NCBI RefSeq assembly: GCF_004193775.1
Contig: NC_041003.1
Location: 44,893,611 to 44,957,610 of the forward strand
Length of the DNA: 64,000 bases
Source: Glycine soja
Taxonomy: Eukaryota > Streptophyta > Magnoliopsida > Fabales > Fabaceae
Direction of reading: 5' to 3'
The position numbers and the translations under genes are program-made. Under the pieces are notes generated by a model. The model saw only the letters and a list, made by a program, of their open reading frames with translations, was not told where the DNA came from and did no database searches. Below are positions 24,199 to 36,601 of the stretch, piece after piece; the first letter of the stretch is position 1, and the number at the start of each line of letters is the position of its first letter.

Positions 24199-26264
24199 CT
24201 AATTAACCTTGGGTTTTAAACAATTTGTTAAAGGTTAGAAGTTTTTTTTTTACTGGAAGAGCTTTTTAAAACCTATTAATTTGAGCTTCGTCTAACAGAT
24301 TAGACAAGTCCTGTTCTCGTGAAAAGATTTGTGAGGAAGTTTGAAACATAATATAACCTCACTTTTTGTGTTATCCTTTAGGGTTACAAGCATGCTACCT
24401 TCTAATAGTTATGGGATAAAACATCATGATATTGGACGGTGAAAAGTTTTAACTTAGTCTTTGACCAAGTAGGGTTAAAAGAGAAATTAAAGTTGAGGAG
24501 CTTCAATTAGAGGGTCTACGAGAACTCCAATATTTAAAAGGAGAAAGTGAAGCACTTTCTTCTACAAGGCCTCCAATACTCCTAACTTTCATCCCCAAGG
24601 TTTCGTAATGCATTCAAATAACTACTTGAGCACCTCAAATCATGAAAAAAAAATCTCTCTTGTAAGACAAAAACACTAAACACGTATCAGGTTCGATAAA
24701 AGATGAAAATCAGTATAAACATGCAAAATCTAAGTCCTAAACGTCAAATAATGCAGATAACCCAAACTAAAATAACACTTAATAATGACTTAAAATACAA
24801 CGCATCATGCTTCCACCAATAGCTTGATTTTGCAGAAGGAGTTAAAAGTTGGCCAAAAAATGTTTTTGTTCAACTCTTGCCTTAAGCTTCGTTCTAAGTG
24901 GGATGGAACCTTGTTGTCATTAATGTGTTTTCATTTTGTACAATTGAGATAAAGAATGATGCTACAGACAATACTTCGAAGGTTAATGCTGGCCACAACT
25001 TAAGGTTTCTATATAAGATGTTTCATAAGTCAAGTTATGCTTTAACAGTACTATACCAAGCTTAATCATATGAGAAGAATCAAACTCAATATTGATCAAT
25101 TTTAAATCATGGAAGAAACTATATACCAAAAAAATCGTAGAAGAAACTATGAAGGTTAAAGAAAGAAAAAAAAAGAGGTATGGCAATTTTATATAAAACA
25201 AGACTCATTAGTTTGAAAAGAATCTATGAAACGAAAGATGACTCTCTTTGATTATATTACTTTGCCAACCATAATGGTTAACGTAGCTTAATTTGGAGAA
25301 TAAATGATCATCTTAGAATTCTAAAGGTCACAACCTTTTCTTTCTACTTCAAGTATATTTCTAATATTTTTGCAAATTATTCCTTCATTAGCTAGCTAAT
25401 ATCTAATATATATTTTTAGTAAACTTAATTTGGGATAGAGATTGATCCTAGCTGTTATTAGAATATTCCAAAATACACATTCTTAACAAATTCTCCATTA
25501 ATAAATTGTTCTCATAGACTATCTAAATTTTAGTTCCTAGTATTTGATGTAAACTCTTAGCTTGAAAAATCTAAATCAAAAGTAAGTCTATGATATTTAA
25601 TTATGTTATCTAACAAATTCATTTATGTGTAGAATGGGATAAACTTTTCTAGTCACTATCAATTAATGATAGGCAAAAAATAAGTAGATTTAGTTAGCCT
25701 ATAAATAATGTCTCAAATAATTAAAAATGTATCCACATAAGGAAACTCTATAACAGAATCCATTGTTAATTTTTTTCATATCAAGGTTGATCTTTTATGA
25801 AATTGAATTTTGAAGGTCTATCTTTGACTTTGGACATATACCAAGCAAATAAATATTACTCCTCATCTTAGGCAGTCAGAACATATTATTATTAATATAT
25901 CTTAAACGGTGAGATTTATTCTTATCTTTTTTGTTACATCACTTTCATAATAATTGGTTCCCCAAGCATTTTAATCCTTATCTATATATTTTTCCACTTT
26001 GACCCAAAATATGACTTGCCATTTTCTCCTTATTCAAATTCCATCTCTAAAATAATCTCATTTTGTCTCTTTTTTTTTTTTTTTTCTCTTCACTTTCTTT
26101 CTTAACTCCAAACGTACCCTTAGGTATATAGGCTTAATTTATCCACACGAGTCATCTACATAACATAACCATAAAAAACACACACACACACATAACATAA
26201 CCACATAAAGTAAAATTTAATCTAAAAGGTAAAGGCGATTTAATTAATTGGAGGAATGAAGATT
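24199..26264. other. AT-rich intergenic DNA
   Basis: No supported gene. Short open frames (for example 24983-25201, minus) are hydrophobic chance frames. A CA run is seen near 26180. Confidence 0.5.
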
Positions 26265-26475
26265 CAACGTCTCCCTTGGTCGAGTTTGACTTCTCTATTG
26301 TCCCTTTCCACTGTCTCTGTATTGTTCATTCGAAACGATACCATTTTCATGATTTTTAAAATTGAATCACAACCCTAAATATTAACACAACTGTTATGCG
26401 ACGTCGTTTTGAATGGACAATACATAGACAACTTGAAAAAGAACAACAGAGAAATCAAATCTCCCATGACCCCCT
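26265..26475. repeat. Inverted-repeat (hairpin) element, about 200 bp
   Basis: The left arm 26268-26340 (gagtttgacttctctattgt ... attcgaaacgat) pairs with the reverse complement of 26400-26468 (acgtcgttttgaatggacaa ... gaaatcaaatctc) around a 60-bp loop. No coding. Likely a MITE. Confidence 0.6.
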
Positions 26476-26547
26476 CAGTGCCTCTGACACTGTCTTATGT
26501 TGAACATTATCATTCTCGATTGACAATTCAAACCCTACGAAAACAAA

Positions 26548-26724
26548 ATGGCGGAAAAATTCATTGACATGAGAACATTGCTCACCTTTTCTCTTCCTCT
26601 TCCTCATCCTCATCCTCAATCTCTATATAAACCCTACCCTCACCATCACCTTCAATTGCCATTTCCCACCTCAAATTTATCCATTCACCACACAGTTTCT
26701 TCAATGGCCCAACCTCAACCATAA
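26548..26724 (+). other. Orphan 58-codon open frame with TATA-like motif; unknown
   Basis: ATG at 26548 opens MAEKFIDMRTLLTFSLPLPH, then a His/Pro/Ser-rich stretch, and ends MAQPQP-stop at 26724. A good TATA motif (tctatataaaccc, 26621) precedes a second ATG at 26704 (MAQPQP, stop after six codons). The layout (TATA, about 75-nt CT-rich leader, ATG) looks like the 5' end of a gene whose body is lost. I recognise no family. Weak. Confidence 0.25.
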
Positions 26725-28210
26725 TGGTTCACTTGCACCTAACAAAATAAAACTTCTCTTTTCTTTCGAATGACATTAAAAAATAGTATATTTTTGACAA
26801 AGTGAAGTTTAAGAGTGTTTTTTTCTTCTTAAATTTAACCTTTAGTGTGAAAAACTGTTGAAAAAGAATAATAATAAATTTGATCAACAAGAGTTTTTAA
26901 GTTCAAGAATTTTTATCAAAGATTTCTCATGTATTGCTTATTTTTGGTGATTATTAAAAGATAAATTCTGATGATTATTAAAAAAAGGCATAAGATAAAA
27001 TATATGATTTTTTTATTTTATTTTGACTACCTTATTATATTACCACGCTCCAGCCTTGAATAGCAGTATTGTTTGATTTAGAGACCTGGCCTTTTTATTG
27101 GAGTTATTTTTTTACAGGAACACTTGTAGTTAGAACATGTGCTGGAGTGGCAGTTGGGATTAATCAAGGTTGAGTAAAGTAGGGTGTTCAAAGAATTAAC
27201 TAATAATGTGTTTAGATAATCCACAAAAATTAATTTTATTTCATAAAATTATGATGCTACTATAAAAAAATAAAAGTAATTATTTATTGCTTTATCTGTT
27301 ACCATGAAAATAAATTAATTATTTTTCATCGTGAAGCCAATTCAAATACCCACTATAAGCCCTTCAAACTAAATTGTTATTAAATGTTACATATTGGATG
27401 GGTTAATTTTGAACTTGTACAATAAAATGTAAAACAAGAACATGCTGGTAAAATTCTGTCCATGTGAGTGAGTGTAAACATTCTGGTTCATGGCCCAAAT
27501 ACCAACAAGAATCCAAAATCATACAGCCGTTGCTGTCTTTTTTTTTTTTTTAACTGTATAATCTATAACTATTAATAATTGGAATTATTCCATTTGGTAT
27601 ACATAGAACAATTTTATCTTTAAATTATTTCTTAAATTTTTTTATTAACTGTATTTAACTTTTTTTTATTTAATAAATTTTGCCGTTTATCCAAAACACT
27701 GACAACTTTCAAGGTTTACTGTTTGTTTATCAAAACGAATTTAGCCGTTATTATACAAAATTTGAATCCTGAGATGAGAGAAGGACAAACGGGAAAATGT
27801 TACGTTGGAGATACCCATCTGGCATCTGCAGTCAAGATCCAAATTGTTTTGCACATAATTTTTAAAAAGTTATGAAATTGAAGATACCCCACTCAGTGGG
27901 GTCATCTGGGTGGGTCAGAACAAACACCACGCACATAGCATAACTCTCCAACCTTGCATATGCTTCTATTTTTTTGTCAAAATTTGAATTTCTGTCTCTC
28001 TCTCTTTCTAATTCTTCCCCTTCCATTAAAGTTAATATCTTTTTTTAAATGCTTCTTGGATAACGTTCCCTTTGCACAAGCCACAACCTTTTTTTTTTCT
28101 ACTCTCTTTATCTAATCTAATTGAAATTCAAATCTCTCCTTAAACTCCTATTGCTTCCATTTCCTCAACTATTTCTCTCTTTGTCATTTACCACCCATTC
28201 TCTAGGTCCT
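26725..28210. other. Intergenic DNA and promoter side of the next gene
   Basis: AT-rich. A CT-rich leader-like stretch (27990-28200) leads to the ATG at 28211. The upstream in-frame ATG at 28121 would add a hydrophobic 30-residue leader and hide the acylation signal, so it is not favoured. Confidence 0.5.
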
Positions 28211-30597
28211 ATGGGTACATGTTTGAGCAAGAAGAATGGGTCCTCAACCTCACCCAACAAGTCAGTTTCTCAGCATAGGAATTCTGAGAACAGTGTCATT
28301 GTCACCTTGTCCAAACCCACTGAGCCAGAACTGAGCCTCAAGAACAAGACACCACAAGATGAAGTGAAGAAAGAGATATTCATCATCAAACCAAGGAATA
28401 GCCATGATGATAGAGAAAAAACAACAACAACATCAAAAACCCAACCTTTCATTGCTCAGTCACCAGCACCAAAACAAGGTGATGGGGTTTTCATGACCAA
28501 TGAAGAAACAATGGTTGTTAACAAGACCATTGCACCATCCACACCAAGCATTGGTATTGTGGGAGTGAGGACTTCAAGCTGCACTAAAGAAGAGGTGGAT
28601 GCAATTCTGATCCAGTGTGGGAGGCTCAGCAGAAGCTCTTCTGGGAGAAAGTACTCTGGCTCCAAGAGAAGTTTTGATTTTGACCACTGTGATAATGACA
28701 CTACTTCTGCTGAGGATGACCAAAGAAAGTCCAAGGGCAATGGCAATGGCAGGGAGGAGAATGATGTGGCGGCGGAGAGCTGCCGCCACCGCCAGTCCCC
28801 GAGGCGGTCGTCTCAGGGAAGGAGAAGGACTCCAAGTAGGGAAAGAGACCAATCCAATGGCAGAGAAAGGAGAGTGAGTAGATCTCCTGGTAGAAGATCA
28901 TCTGACACCACCAATACTACAAATGCAAGCAACAACAACAACAACACAAGTTCTAGGCCTGGGAAAATGGTGTCTGTTCCAGCCACTGTTTCATCTTTGG
29001 TTATGGATAAGAGCAACAGCTGTGGTGGAGATTCTGGCACCAAGAAGATCACTACTGTTAAGAGGAATGTTGGTGATGCTGGTTCAAAGGGTGCTGCATC
29101 ACCACGTGCTCAATCTCCTGCTAGAGTTAATGGAAATGTGGGAAGGGATAAAATGTTGAATGAGAATCTGCAGCAGCAGCACCAACAACAACCCTCTCTT
29201 AGCCGTAATAACTCTTCAAGGAAAGTAGAACAATCTCCTTACAGAAGAAACCCTCAGAGTGAGGTGGATCATAACTCTTCAAGAAAAGCTGAACAATCTC
29301 CTTATTCTAACAGCAAGGTGCAACAAAACAAGCCCAAGATTGAAGCAGAAGCCATTCAGGTATGCACTTAGTAGTAACAATTGTGTTCATTGTGTTATTA
29401 TTGAGGAATATTGATTTGTTATCATTATTTGTTGTAATCATTAGCTTTCCTAGTTATGTAATATAACTAGGAAAGCGCAAATTATTGGCATAGGGGTAAT
29501 TAAGAAAGTTTAAATCGTTATTGGCATAATGATTGGATGAAATTAGCCTATTTATTTAATGTAATTAGGAAAGCATATATCATTGGCCAAAGGGTAATTA
29601 AGAAAGCCAAAATCATTGTCCTAATTGCATTAACTAAGATTAGATGGAAAAAAAATCTCATTAGTTAATGACGTTATTAAAGATGATCTTTTTCCCTTTC
29701 CCACTGCAGAAACCAAATGGCAGAGTTGCATTGGAGAAGGGTGTGAGTGTGAATTGCAAGACAAAGGAGCAACATGAGGAAGAAGAGTCTTCAGTGCCTA
29801 TTAGTGCTGTTGTGAAGACAACAGCAGTGTCATCAGGGGTTGACAACCTTAAACCCCAAGGCTTAACAAGAAGCAGATCTTCTAGAAGATCTAGAGACTT
29901 AGACACCAATGCTACAAACTCCTATGCCTCCCTACTACTTGAGGACATCCAAAATTTCCATCAAAAGAACACACAACAACAACAACAACAACCTTCTTCT
30001 GTTTCTCTCCCAGCTTGTCTCAACAAGGTATGCTCTATCCTTGAAGCTGTTGCTGATCTCAACTCCACCACCAGCTCAAATTTCACTGAGGACAAGAGAA
30101 GTCCATCCACTCAGCAATCCAATATTAGGAATGATGAGTACTATGGAAAGAAAGTGGCAGGTTCCAACAAGGACCCTTTTGTGGAATCTGAGGTAGCTGT
30201 TAGTGATGATGTGATGGAACCAAGCTTGCACAAGTATGTGACAGTGAAAAGAGGTGGTGGTGTAGTAGTAGAAGACATGGAGGACCAAGAGTCTTCAGGA
30301 AGCAACAGCTTCACTGTGAGTAGTAGCAGTGGCCAACATCACTGGGGGAACAACATTTCTTGTTCTTCATCATGGGAACCAAATTCTGCTGACTCCACCG
30401 ATTGCTGGACTTCTTCAAGATTGAGCTCCAGAGAGGAGGAGGCTCAGAAAACACCCTTAGGATTGGGATGTAGTTTGTCATCTGAAGCCAAGAAGAAGAA
30501 GAAGGGTTTGAACAGCAAAAGGAGAGAGTGTGATCATGAACATAGCGGTGGCATTGGACGTGGCAGGCTTGGTTCCAATAAAGGGGTGTGTGTGTGA
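28211..30597 (+). CDS. Uncharacterized At1g65710-like protein with N-terminal acylation signal
   Basis: Exons 28211-29359 and 29710-30597 (attcag|gtatgc, ccactgcag|aaacc) join in frame to 678 residues. The start MGTCLSKK fits N-myristoylation of Gly2 with palmitoylation of Cys4, so plasma-membrane attachment is likely; this is why I choose this ATG. A conserved segment SCTKEEVDAILIQCGRLSRS (about residues 120-140) precedes a disordered basic region rich in S/R/P (RRTPSRERDQ, SPGRRSS, SPYRR). The second exon has TRSRSSRRSRDLD followed by SYASLLLEDIQNFHQKN and CLNKVCSILEAVADLN (probably helical), then a Ser-rich tail with WTSSRLSSREEE. The family has no known activity to my knowledge. Gln, Asn and Lys runs occur. 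The frame is intact. Confidence 0.85.
29444..29476. repeat. Perfect 14-bp palindrome in the intron
   Basis: gctttcctagttat (29444-29457), loop gtaat, then ataactaggaaagc (29463-29476). It belongs to a roughly 100-bp imperfect direct repeat in this intron (ataactaggaaagc...taattaagaaag and gtaattaggaaagc...taattaagaaag). Confidence 0.85.
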
Positions 30598-32179
30598 TGA
30601 TGATGATGATATCATGATACCATGAATTTTCACCTTTTGTGATGTATGTTAGATGTTCAATGAGGTGTTGACATTTCTTCTGTTTGGAGTTGCGTACTTG
30701 CAACTGTTTCTTGTTTCAGCAAGGCCAATTCAAGTTGATCTCTCTCATCTTTGTCATGTTACTTGTGCTGTTTATGAACAATTTGTCATTCTTCCTAAAG
30801 TTGTGGTGTGTGGTGGTAGCATTATGTTTACTCTCTTCGTCTTTTCGAATAGGCAATTAGACAGGAAGATTGCAAACTCAACTCCATTTGTGTATCAACT
30901 TAAACCAATGTTTATTAGAAGATTTTTGAACTTCGTTGAACCAATGATGATTAAACACATAATATTTAACACGTAAAGGTTTCTCCACAAGGAAAAACAA
31001 GTGATTTCACATACTCTACGTATATAAACTTAAATCAATATTTTAGCACACAGAAGGTCACTCCACAAGGAAAAACAAGAGATTGCTCAAACCTCATGAC
31101 TACAACTCCAAGGCCTCTTCCTTCGTACTGATTTTCCTTATCTTTTCAAACAATTAATTAAGTATTTATTTTAATGGAAGTAATTTTTTTATTAACAAAA
31201 AAATGCTAAGATTTTCTTTCTAGTGATTTTTTTTTACCAATTCTTTCTAGTGATAAGAAGGGAAAGCTTGATATAAATAATAAATGTATTATTATCATAA
31301 TGAATATAATACTATCATAATGATATTTTTCAATTAACTGCTTGGGCAAAACAAAGTTTTGGATCTAAACTTTGACCTGATCCTTTTGGGCTGGTCCAGA
31401 GGGCTTGTTTCTTATTTAAGGGCTTTGCTAGGTGCACCAGGCATAATGCTTGTGCACCCAGCATTAAAACAAAATTTCAAAAATGTCCTTAAGTGTTTTT
31501 TATTTTTACAGATTACATAATTCGTATACCTCATACGGATTACGTGATCTATAAGTATTTTTTTTATTTTTTTTTAAAAATATGTTTTTTAATTTATTAT
31601 TAAATTAATTTTTTAATAGTAAATATTTTTTTATTTATAAAAGATATACGGATTAAATAATTCATATGAATTATATCAAAATTAATTGTCACAAAATTTA
31701 TCATTTAAATTTATATATGTATTAAATATACATTAGAAATTTTATTATTATATATAATAATATTATTTATTTTATGATATAATTGACTTATTAGATTAGT
31801 TAGTCAGAGTGTTATATTGATAACCTCATAGACTCAATTTTGGTGGATGTACGTAGGAATGCCGCTTGTTTAAAAATTCTTGCATATGTGAACGGGCTAT
31901 TGTATCCAGCAATGAGATATGTAATAGTCAGATATAATGTCACGCGAACATTACACAACATTTTGGACCCCATAAAAAAAAAAAGAACAGTTTAAAATAA
32001 ATGGTACAAAATTACCATTAGATATATATTTCATCAATTTTATTTAGTTTAAATACATTTTTAGTTTATATAAAAAAGATGAATTTTGATTTTAGTCCTT
32101 CAATTTCTTTTTGGATGCCTTTAGTTCTCATCTAGATTTGTCATCTAAACAATTATTTTGGCACGATATGTGAAGTAAT
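30598..32179. other. 3' flank and AT-rich intergenic DNA
   Basis: Starts with a GAT repeat (30597-30612). The open frame 30653-30976 lies in the presumed 3' UTR and has no family features. A repeat-like stretch (gctaggtgcaccag, 31429; catacggattacgtgat, 31535) resembles dispersed plant repeats, but its ends are unclear. Confidence 0.5.
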
Positions 32180-32776
32180 ATATCTAGATGCCACTTTTTT
32201 TTTTTGGGAAAAAAAATGTAAATTATATTAAACCCAAAATGATGCAATAATAAACGGGGCATACCCCGCAGTTAAAGAAAATCAAAAGTCTCCCTAATAC
32301 AAGAAGACCTATATCAAGATGCTAAAACAAATGCAACAGGTGCGTTTGTCTATATATAAGAAACTTAATCTTGCTAATAACCTCTATTACAGAAAATTGA
32401 TAATCTTCAAAAATCAGCTTGTTCCTAGACAGCCAAATGCAGTAGACTGTAATTGCTATAGCCAGACAACGTAATTTTCCTTGAACACCTGATGTGGATC
32501 TGCCCCTAATTAAAGAGTCACTAATGCGTTGTAAAGAAGTGAAACACCTGCGGAAATGAGCCAAATCACGAATGTGAACCCAAACTTTGAGAGATTTTCT
32601 GCAAGAAAAGAACAAATGAGCATTTGATTCAAGCTCATTTGAACATAAAGGGCAGAGGGAACCCTTGTTCAAAAAAGCAACTTTGTCAAGAGTAAGCAGC
32701 AGATTCCTTTTAGCAAGCCACAAAATAAAAAACATCTTAGGGGGGATCGCTGGGTTTCATATCTAGATGCCACTTT
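32180..32776 (-). mobile_element. 5'-truncated LINE insertion with 18-bp target duplication
   Basis: The words atatctagatgccacttt at 32180-32197 and 32759-32776 are identical 18-mers flanking the insert. Next to the left copy is a T-run (poly-A on the minus strand), so the element is inserted in minus orientation. The body (32735-32322) encodes FFILWLAKRNLLLTLDKVAF, then the zinc-binding LCPLCSNELESNAHLFFSC and VYCIWLSRNKLIFED: the zf-RVT end of a LINE ORF2 protein, 137 residues without a stop. Poly-A, variable-length target duplication and 5' truncation are the signature of target-primed reverse transcription. Confidence 0.9.
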
Positions 32777-33907
32777 ATCACTACTAAATGATAATACTAG
32801 AGATTATTTTAAAAAATTGAAATATATACAGATCAAAATCAACAATTTTTTTGTAAGAATTAAAAAACCAAAGTACATCATATTTGCTAGAATTAACAAT
32901 CATAATGAACCATTTTATTTTTATATATTTTTCTCAACAGGACATTACCATGTTAAAAATAATGAGAATTCCAGTTTATTTTATTATATTTTATTTTCTC
33001 TCCCTAACATTCTACTTTCAAGTATACCCTTCTCCCACAGAGTGACAAAGACAAAAACTACCAAGTGCATTGTGCAGAGAGATGATAGCATCCATGAGGT
33101 CACAGAACCTATAGTTTTAGCTTAAGGAATTCACAAGTCAAAACACTATTAAATTAAAATTATTGAATTGATAGGTGCATCCTTCAATTGTATATGGATT
33201 TCGTCAGAACTTGTAATAATAATCATTAAAACTTAAAAGGGATGGCTTTGACTTGGTGATTTGAACATACGCATATCTAGGGCGAAACAACTATATGTGT
33301 AAATTACGCAGGGAACCGTCTAAACTTAACCTTTTATGTGAAAGGAAACGTTTAACTTGTAAGCAAAAGGTGATGCAAATATGTTGTTGAGACTTCAGAC
33401 TTTAGAGGGACAATTCAGCTTTTCGTTCAAGTCAAGGAAAAAGAAAAGAAGAATATTGTCAAATGTTTAGACTATCAACTAATTGAATGACATTATTTTG
33501 CAAATGATTTATATGATGTTGTAACAATTATTTATTGTGATAAAAAGTTTTATATGCTCAAGAATTTATTGTCGTACAAATCAATAATTAAGATTATAGC
33601 GCGATAAATTTTTATAATTGAAGCTGTTTAGCTGATATTCGTAGTTTTTGATGTTGATCTCTTCTGTCCTTTTTTAAAAAAATAAAAAAAATGATATTGG
33701 GCTAGCCTCCAAATTATTGGCGAGTATTACACGATGGTGACTAACTTTTTAGAAAATATTTTAACATAAGGAGAATGCAAAATATCGGTGAATGGAATTA
33801 GAGATTAATTTATCAAACATTTTATGATGTTCCGTTTCAAACTGTAAAACAATATGCATACGGCTACTCCTTTTCATTCAACAAAGACATATAAACTCTC
33901 CATAATA

Positions 33908-33943
<36 letters not shown>

Positions 33944-35695
33944 AAAAAAGACAATGGCTTATAAACTAAGGAATTTCTTCTTCTTCATAATAATAACCTA
34001 TTTTTCAAACGAGTCATTGACTACTACTGCCTTCAATTTAAAGATTAAATTCCTTCTTTTACGTGGAATAAAAACAATTATAAACCCTATTAACCAACCA
34101 TCTTGATAATTTTTGAATTACTAAATAAATAAAAATATTATTATTTATATTTGAAAGATAGTTAATATATTTAATTTTTATTCAATATTAGAAAGATAAT
34201 TTAAGGATATGTAACAAAACGTTAAAGCATAATACTGTAACATACGAAATATATAGATGTCAATGTAATAACAAAATAGAAAAATACATTTTAAAAATAT
34301 AATAACTTAGTAATGAAAAATTTAATATAATAATTTCTCATGTTTATTAATACTCAGGTAATCGAGTGATTTCTCATTTCATATTTAACAAATATTCTCA
34401 AATCTAGCTGAATTTATTCATTTTTTTAGTACTATTCTGAATAATAAGAATGTAATAAATAACCACCCTATTTGAGTTCAATTTTTTTTATCATGTGCCT
34501 GATTTAACACGCCTTTTTGTTCTTTTAAATGGTTATTTGTTTAACATTTTTTTTTTTGAACGAGGTTATTTGTATAACATAAGAACTATAAAAGAATAAC
34601 TGACACTTCCATTATAATAAATTTTTAAATAACATTATCTTATACATTTTTATATTCCTCTCCTCGCACCTTTTTCCTTTTTAAAAAAAAAAGAAAAATT
34701 ATGTTTCCCTGTTTTATAAAAGAAAAAGTGTTGGGAAAGGGTATTTAAATAAAAAAACGTGTGAATTATTAATTACTACTTTTTTAACAACCTAACTTCA
34801 CTTAATATAAATTAACCCCATTTTTTATTATTTTTAAAATAATAAAGTATATATCATTACATCACGTAAGAGATACACGACATTGAGAGAAAACAACATT
34901 GTCCTAGATTTTGTATTATTATTATCATAGTTACATTTTCTTAATTAAAAAAAATTGATATAGTAGTATAAAATTCTGATATGTTTATATGAATAAGAAT
35001 AATCTATTTAACGAAAAAATTTATGTTAAATTTTCATTATATGCAAAAAAAATTTAAATTAACAATAATCACACATCACAAATAAAATTATAAAATTAAT
35101 CTTTTGATCTATTAAATTGAAGGATTACTTAAAGTCAATTTTTTTTCTTACAATGGTGACAATGTAGATTAACCTAAGTCTACATGAATCCACCTCAATT
35201 TCTCACCACTTGACACGCAGATACTCAAATTTTTTTAATTTTTTTTTAATTTCACATCAGTAATAACTTTTTTTTTTGCTTTTTCTCTTTTTTTTTTTTG
35301 TTTTTTCTTCTTATCCCTCTTTTTCATTCTACGTATCTCCCATTTTCCGTATACACTGTGATCTTTTTCCCTAGATTTGTATGTAGCCGAGTTTTGACTA
35401 CAAAAAAAGGTCTAGAAAGCATAAATAAACATATGATTACGTCATGCACGCATACCCCTAATGGAAAAGCAAGAAATTAAACTAAGAACCTTCGGCGGCA
35501 TTATATCTCATTTCTATAAAGACACAAACATTGAATATTCACCCTACATGTGGCATATGAATGAGAACAGAATATCAATACTCACCCTAAAGATAGTTAT
35601 ACTTTTGGCCATTCAAGTCAACAATAGGATGCTTCAAGCCAAGGCTTCAACCATTATTTCTTCATGACTTGCTCATCCAAAACATGTTCATGTCA
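32777..35695. other. AT-rich intergenic DNA
   Basis: No gene supported. It contains the AAAG microsatellite at 33907-33945 and poly-T runs near 35270-35310. The open frames 32817-33125 and 35298-35667 look like chance. Confidence 0.5.
33907..33945. repeat. (AAAG)n microsatellite
   Basis: About ten tetranucleotide units in a row. Confidence 0.97.
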
Positions 35696-35698
<3 letters not shown>

Positions 35699-35748
<50 letters not shown>

Positions 35749-35749
35749 T
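35699..35749 (+). promoter_or_regulatory. CT/TA run in the NHL6-like promoter-leader
   Basis: (CT)14 followed by (TA)11, ending 85 bases before the ATG. CT-rich tracts are common near plant transcription starts, and the TA run could act as a TATA element. The function is inferred from position only. Confidence 0.4.
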
Positions 35750-35833
35750 AACATTTAACACCACACAAAAGGGAAAAAAAAATCAACCAAAACAAACTTC
35801 AAACATAACTTCTTTGTGAACCAAATTGATATT

Positions 35834-36601
35834 ATGGCAGACCCTCAGAAAATTCACCCTGTGCACCATGATGTTGAGGCACAAAACCACCCTTCAGCAC
35901 CATTGGTGCCAAGGAGCATGTCCAAATCTGATGCAGGTGATCCACAACGAGTAGTAGTACAACAACAACAACAAAACATTCCTCTGAAGCAAACCAAGCC
36001 ACCACCGAAGAAAAGAAGAAGCTGCTGCTGCAGGTTCTTCTGTTGGCTAATAAGCATATTGCTGATTCTGATAGTGGCAATTGGCATCACTGTTGGAATA
36101 CTCTACCTTGTCTTCAGGCCAAAGCTTCCAAAGTACTCGGTGGACGAACTTAGAGTCACACACTTTGATCTTGCAGACAACAACAGCTTATCAGTGACAT
36201 TCAACTTGACAATAACCGCCAGAAACCCCAACAAAAAAATTGGAATAGACTATAGGGGTGGCAGCCACATAAGTGCTTGGTACATGGACACAAAATTGTG
36301 TGAAGGGTCTTTGCCAAAATTCTACCAAGGTCACCGCAACACCACGGTGCTTAGCATCCCTCTTACTGGGAAAACGCAGGATGCTACCGGCTTGCAAAGT
36401 ACCCTTCAGAATCAGCTGCAAGAAAGTGGGAATGTGCCTCTCAATTTGAAGGTGAAGCAGCCTGTGAGGATCAAGCTTGGGAAGTTGAAGCTGTTCAAAA
36501 TCAAGTTCAGGGTTAGGTGCAAGATTGTGGTGGATAGCCTTAGTGCTAATAGTTCTATCAGAATTCAGAGTAGTAGTTGTAAATTCAGGTTTAGGCTGTG
36601 A
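35834..36601 (+). CDS. NHL6: NDR1/HIN1-like protein 6 (LEA_2 domain membrane protein)
   Basis: Intronless, 255 residues from the ATG at 35834; the in-frame ATG at 35816 adds only six residues and lacks the family start MADPQKIHPV. The cytosolic tail has the motif PSAPLVPRSMSKSDAGDP and the basic-cysteine cluster KKRRSCCCRFFCW (59-71). One membrane helix (about 71-93) is followed by FRPKLPKYSVDEL and a LEA_2 domain (about 120-240) with TARNPNKKIGIDY and PKFYQGHRNTTVL. The end IQSSSCKFRFRL is nearly that of Arabidopsis NHL6. NHL proteins sit in the plasma membrane and act in defence and abiotic stress (NHL6 in abscisic acid and osmotic responses). N-glycosylation sites (NLT, NTT) lie on the outer side. 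Confidence 0.92.
   Translation: MADPQKIHPVHHDVEAQNHPSAPLVPRSMSKSDAGDPQRVVVQQQQQNIPLKQTKPPPKKRRSCCCRFFCWLISILLILIVAIGITVGILYLVFRPKLPKYSVDELRVTHFDLADNNSLSVTFNLTITARNPNKKIGIDYRGGSHISAWYMDTKLCEGSLPKFYQGHRNTTVLSIPLTGKTQDATGLQSTLQNQLQESGNVPLNLKVKQPVRIKLGKLKLFKIKFRVRCKIVVDSLSANSSIRIQSSSCKFRFRL

Noticed and set aside
28121..28210. Upstream in-frame ATG giving a 30-residue hydrophobic leader on the At1g65710-like protein
   Set aside because: It would bury the MGTC acylation signal; the ATG at 28211 is the better start.
30653..30976. 107-codon frame after the At1g65710-like gene
   Set aside because: No splice or start context and no family features; most likely 3' UTR.
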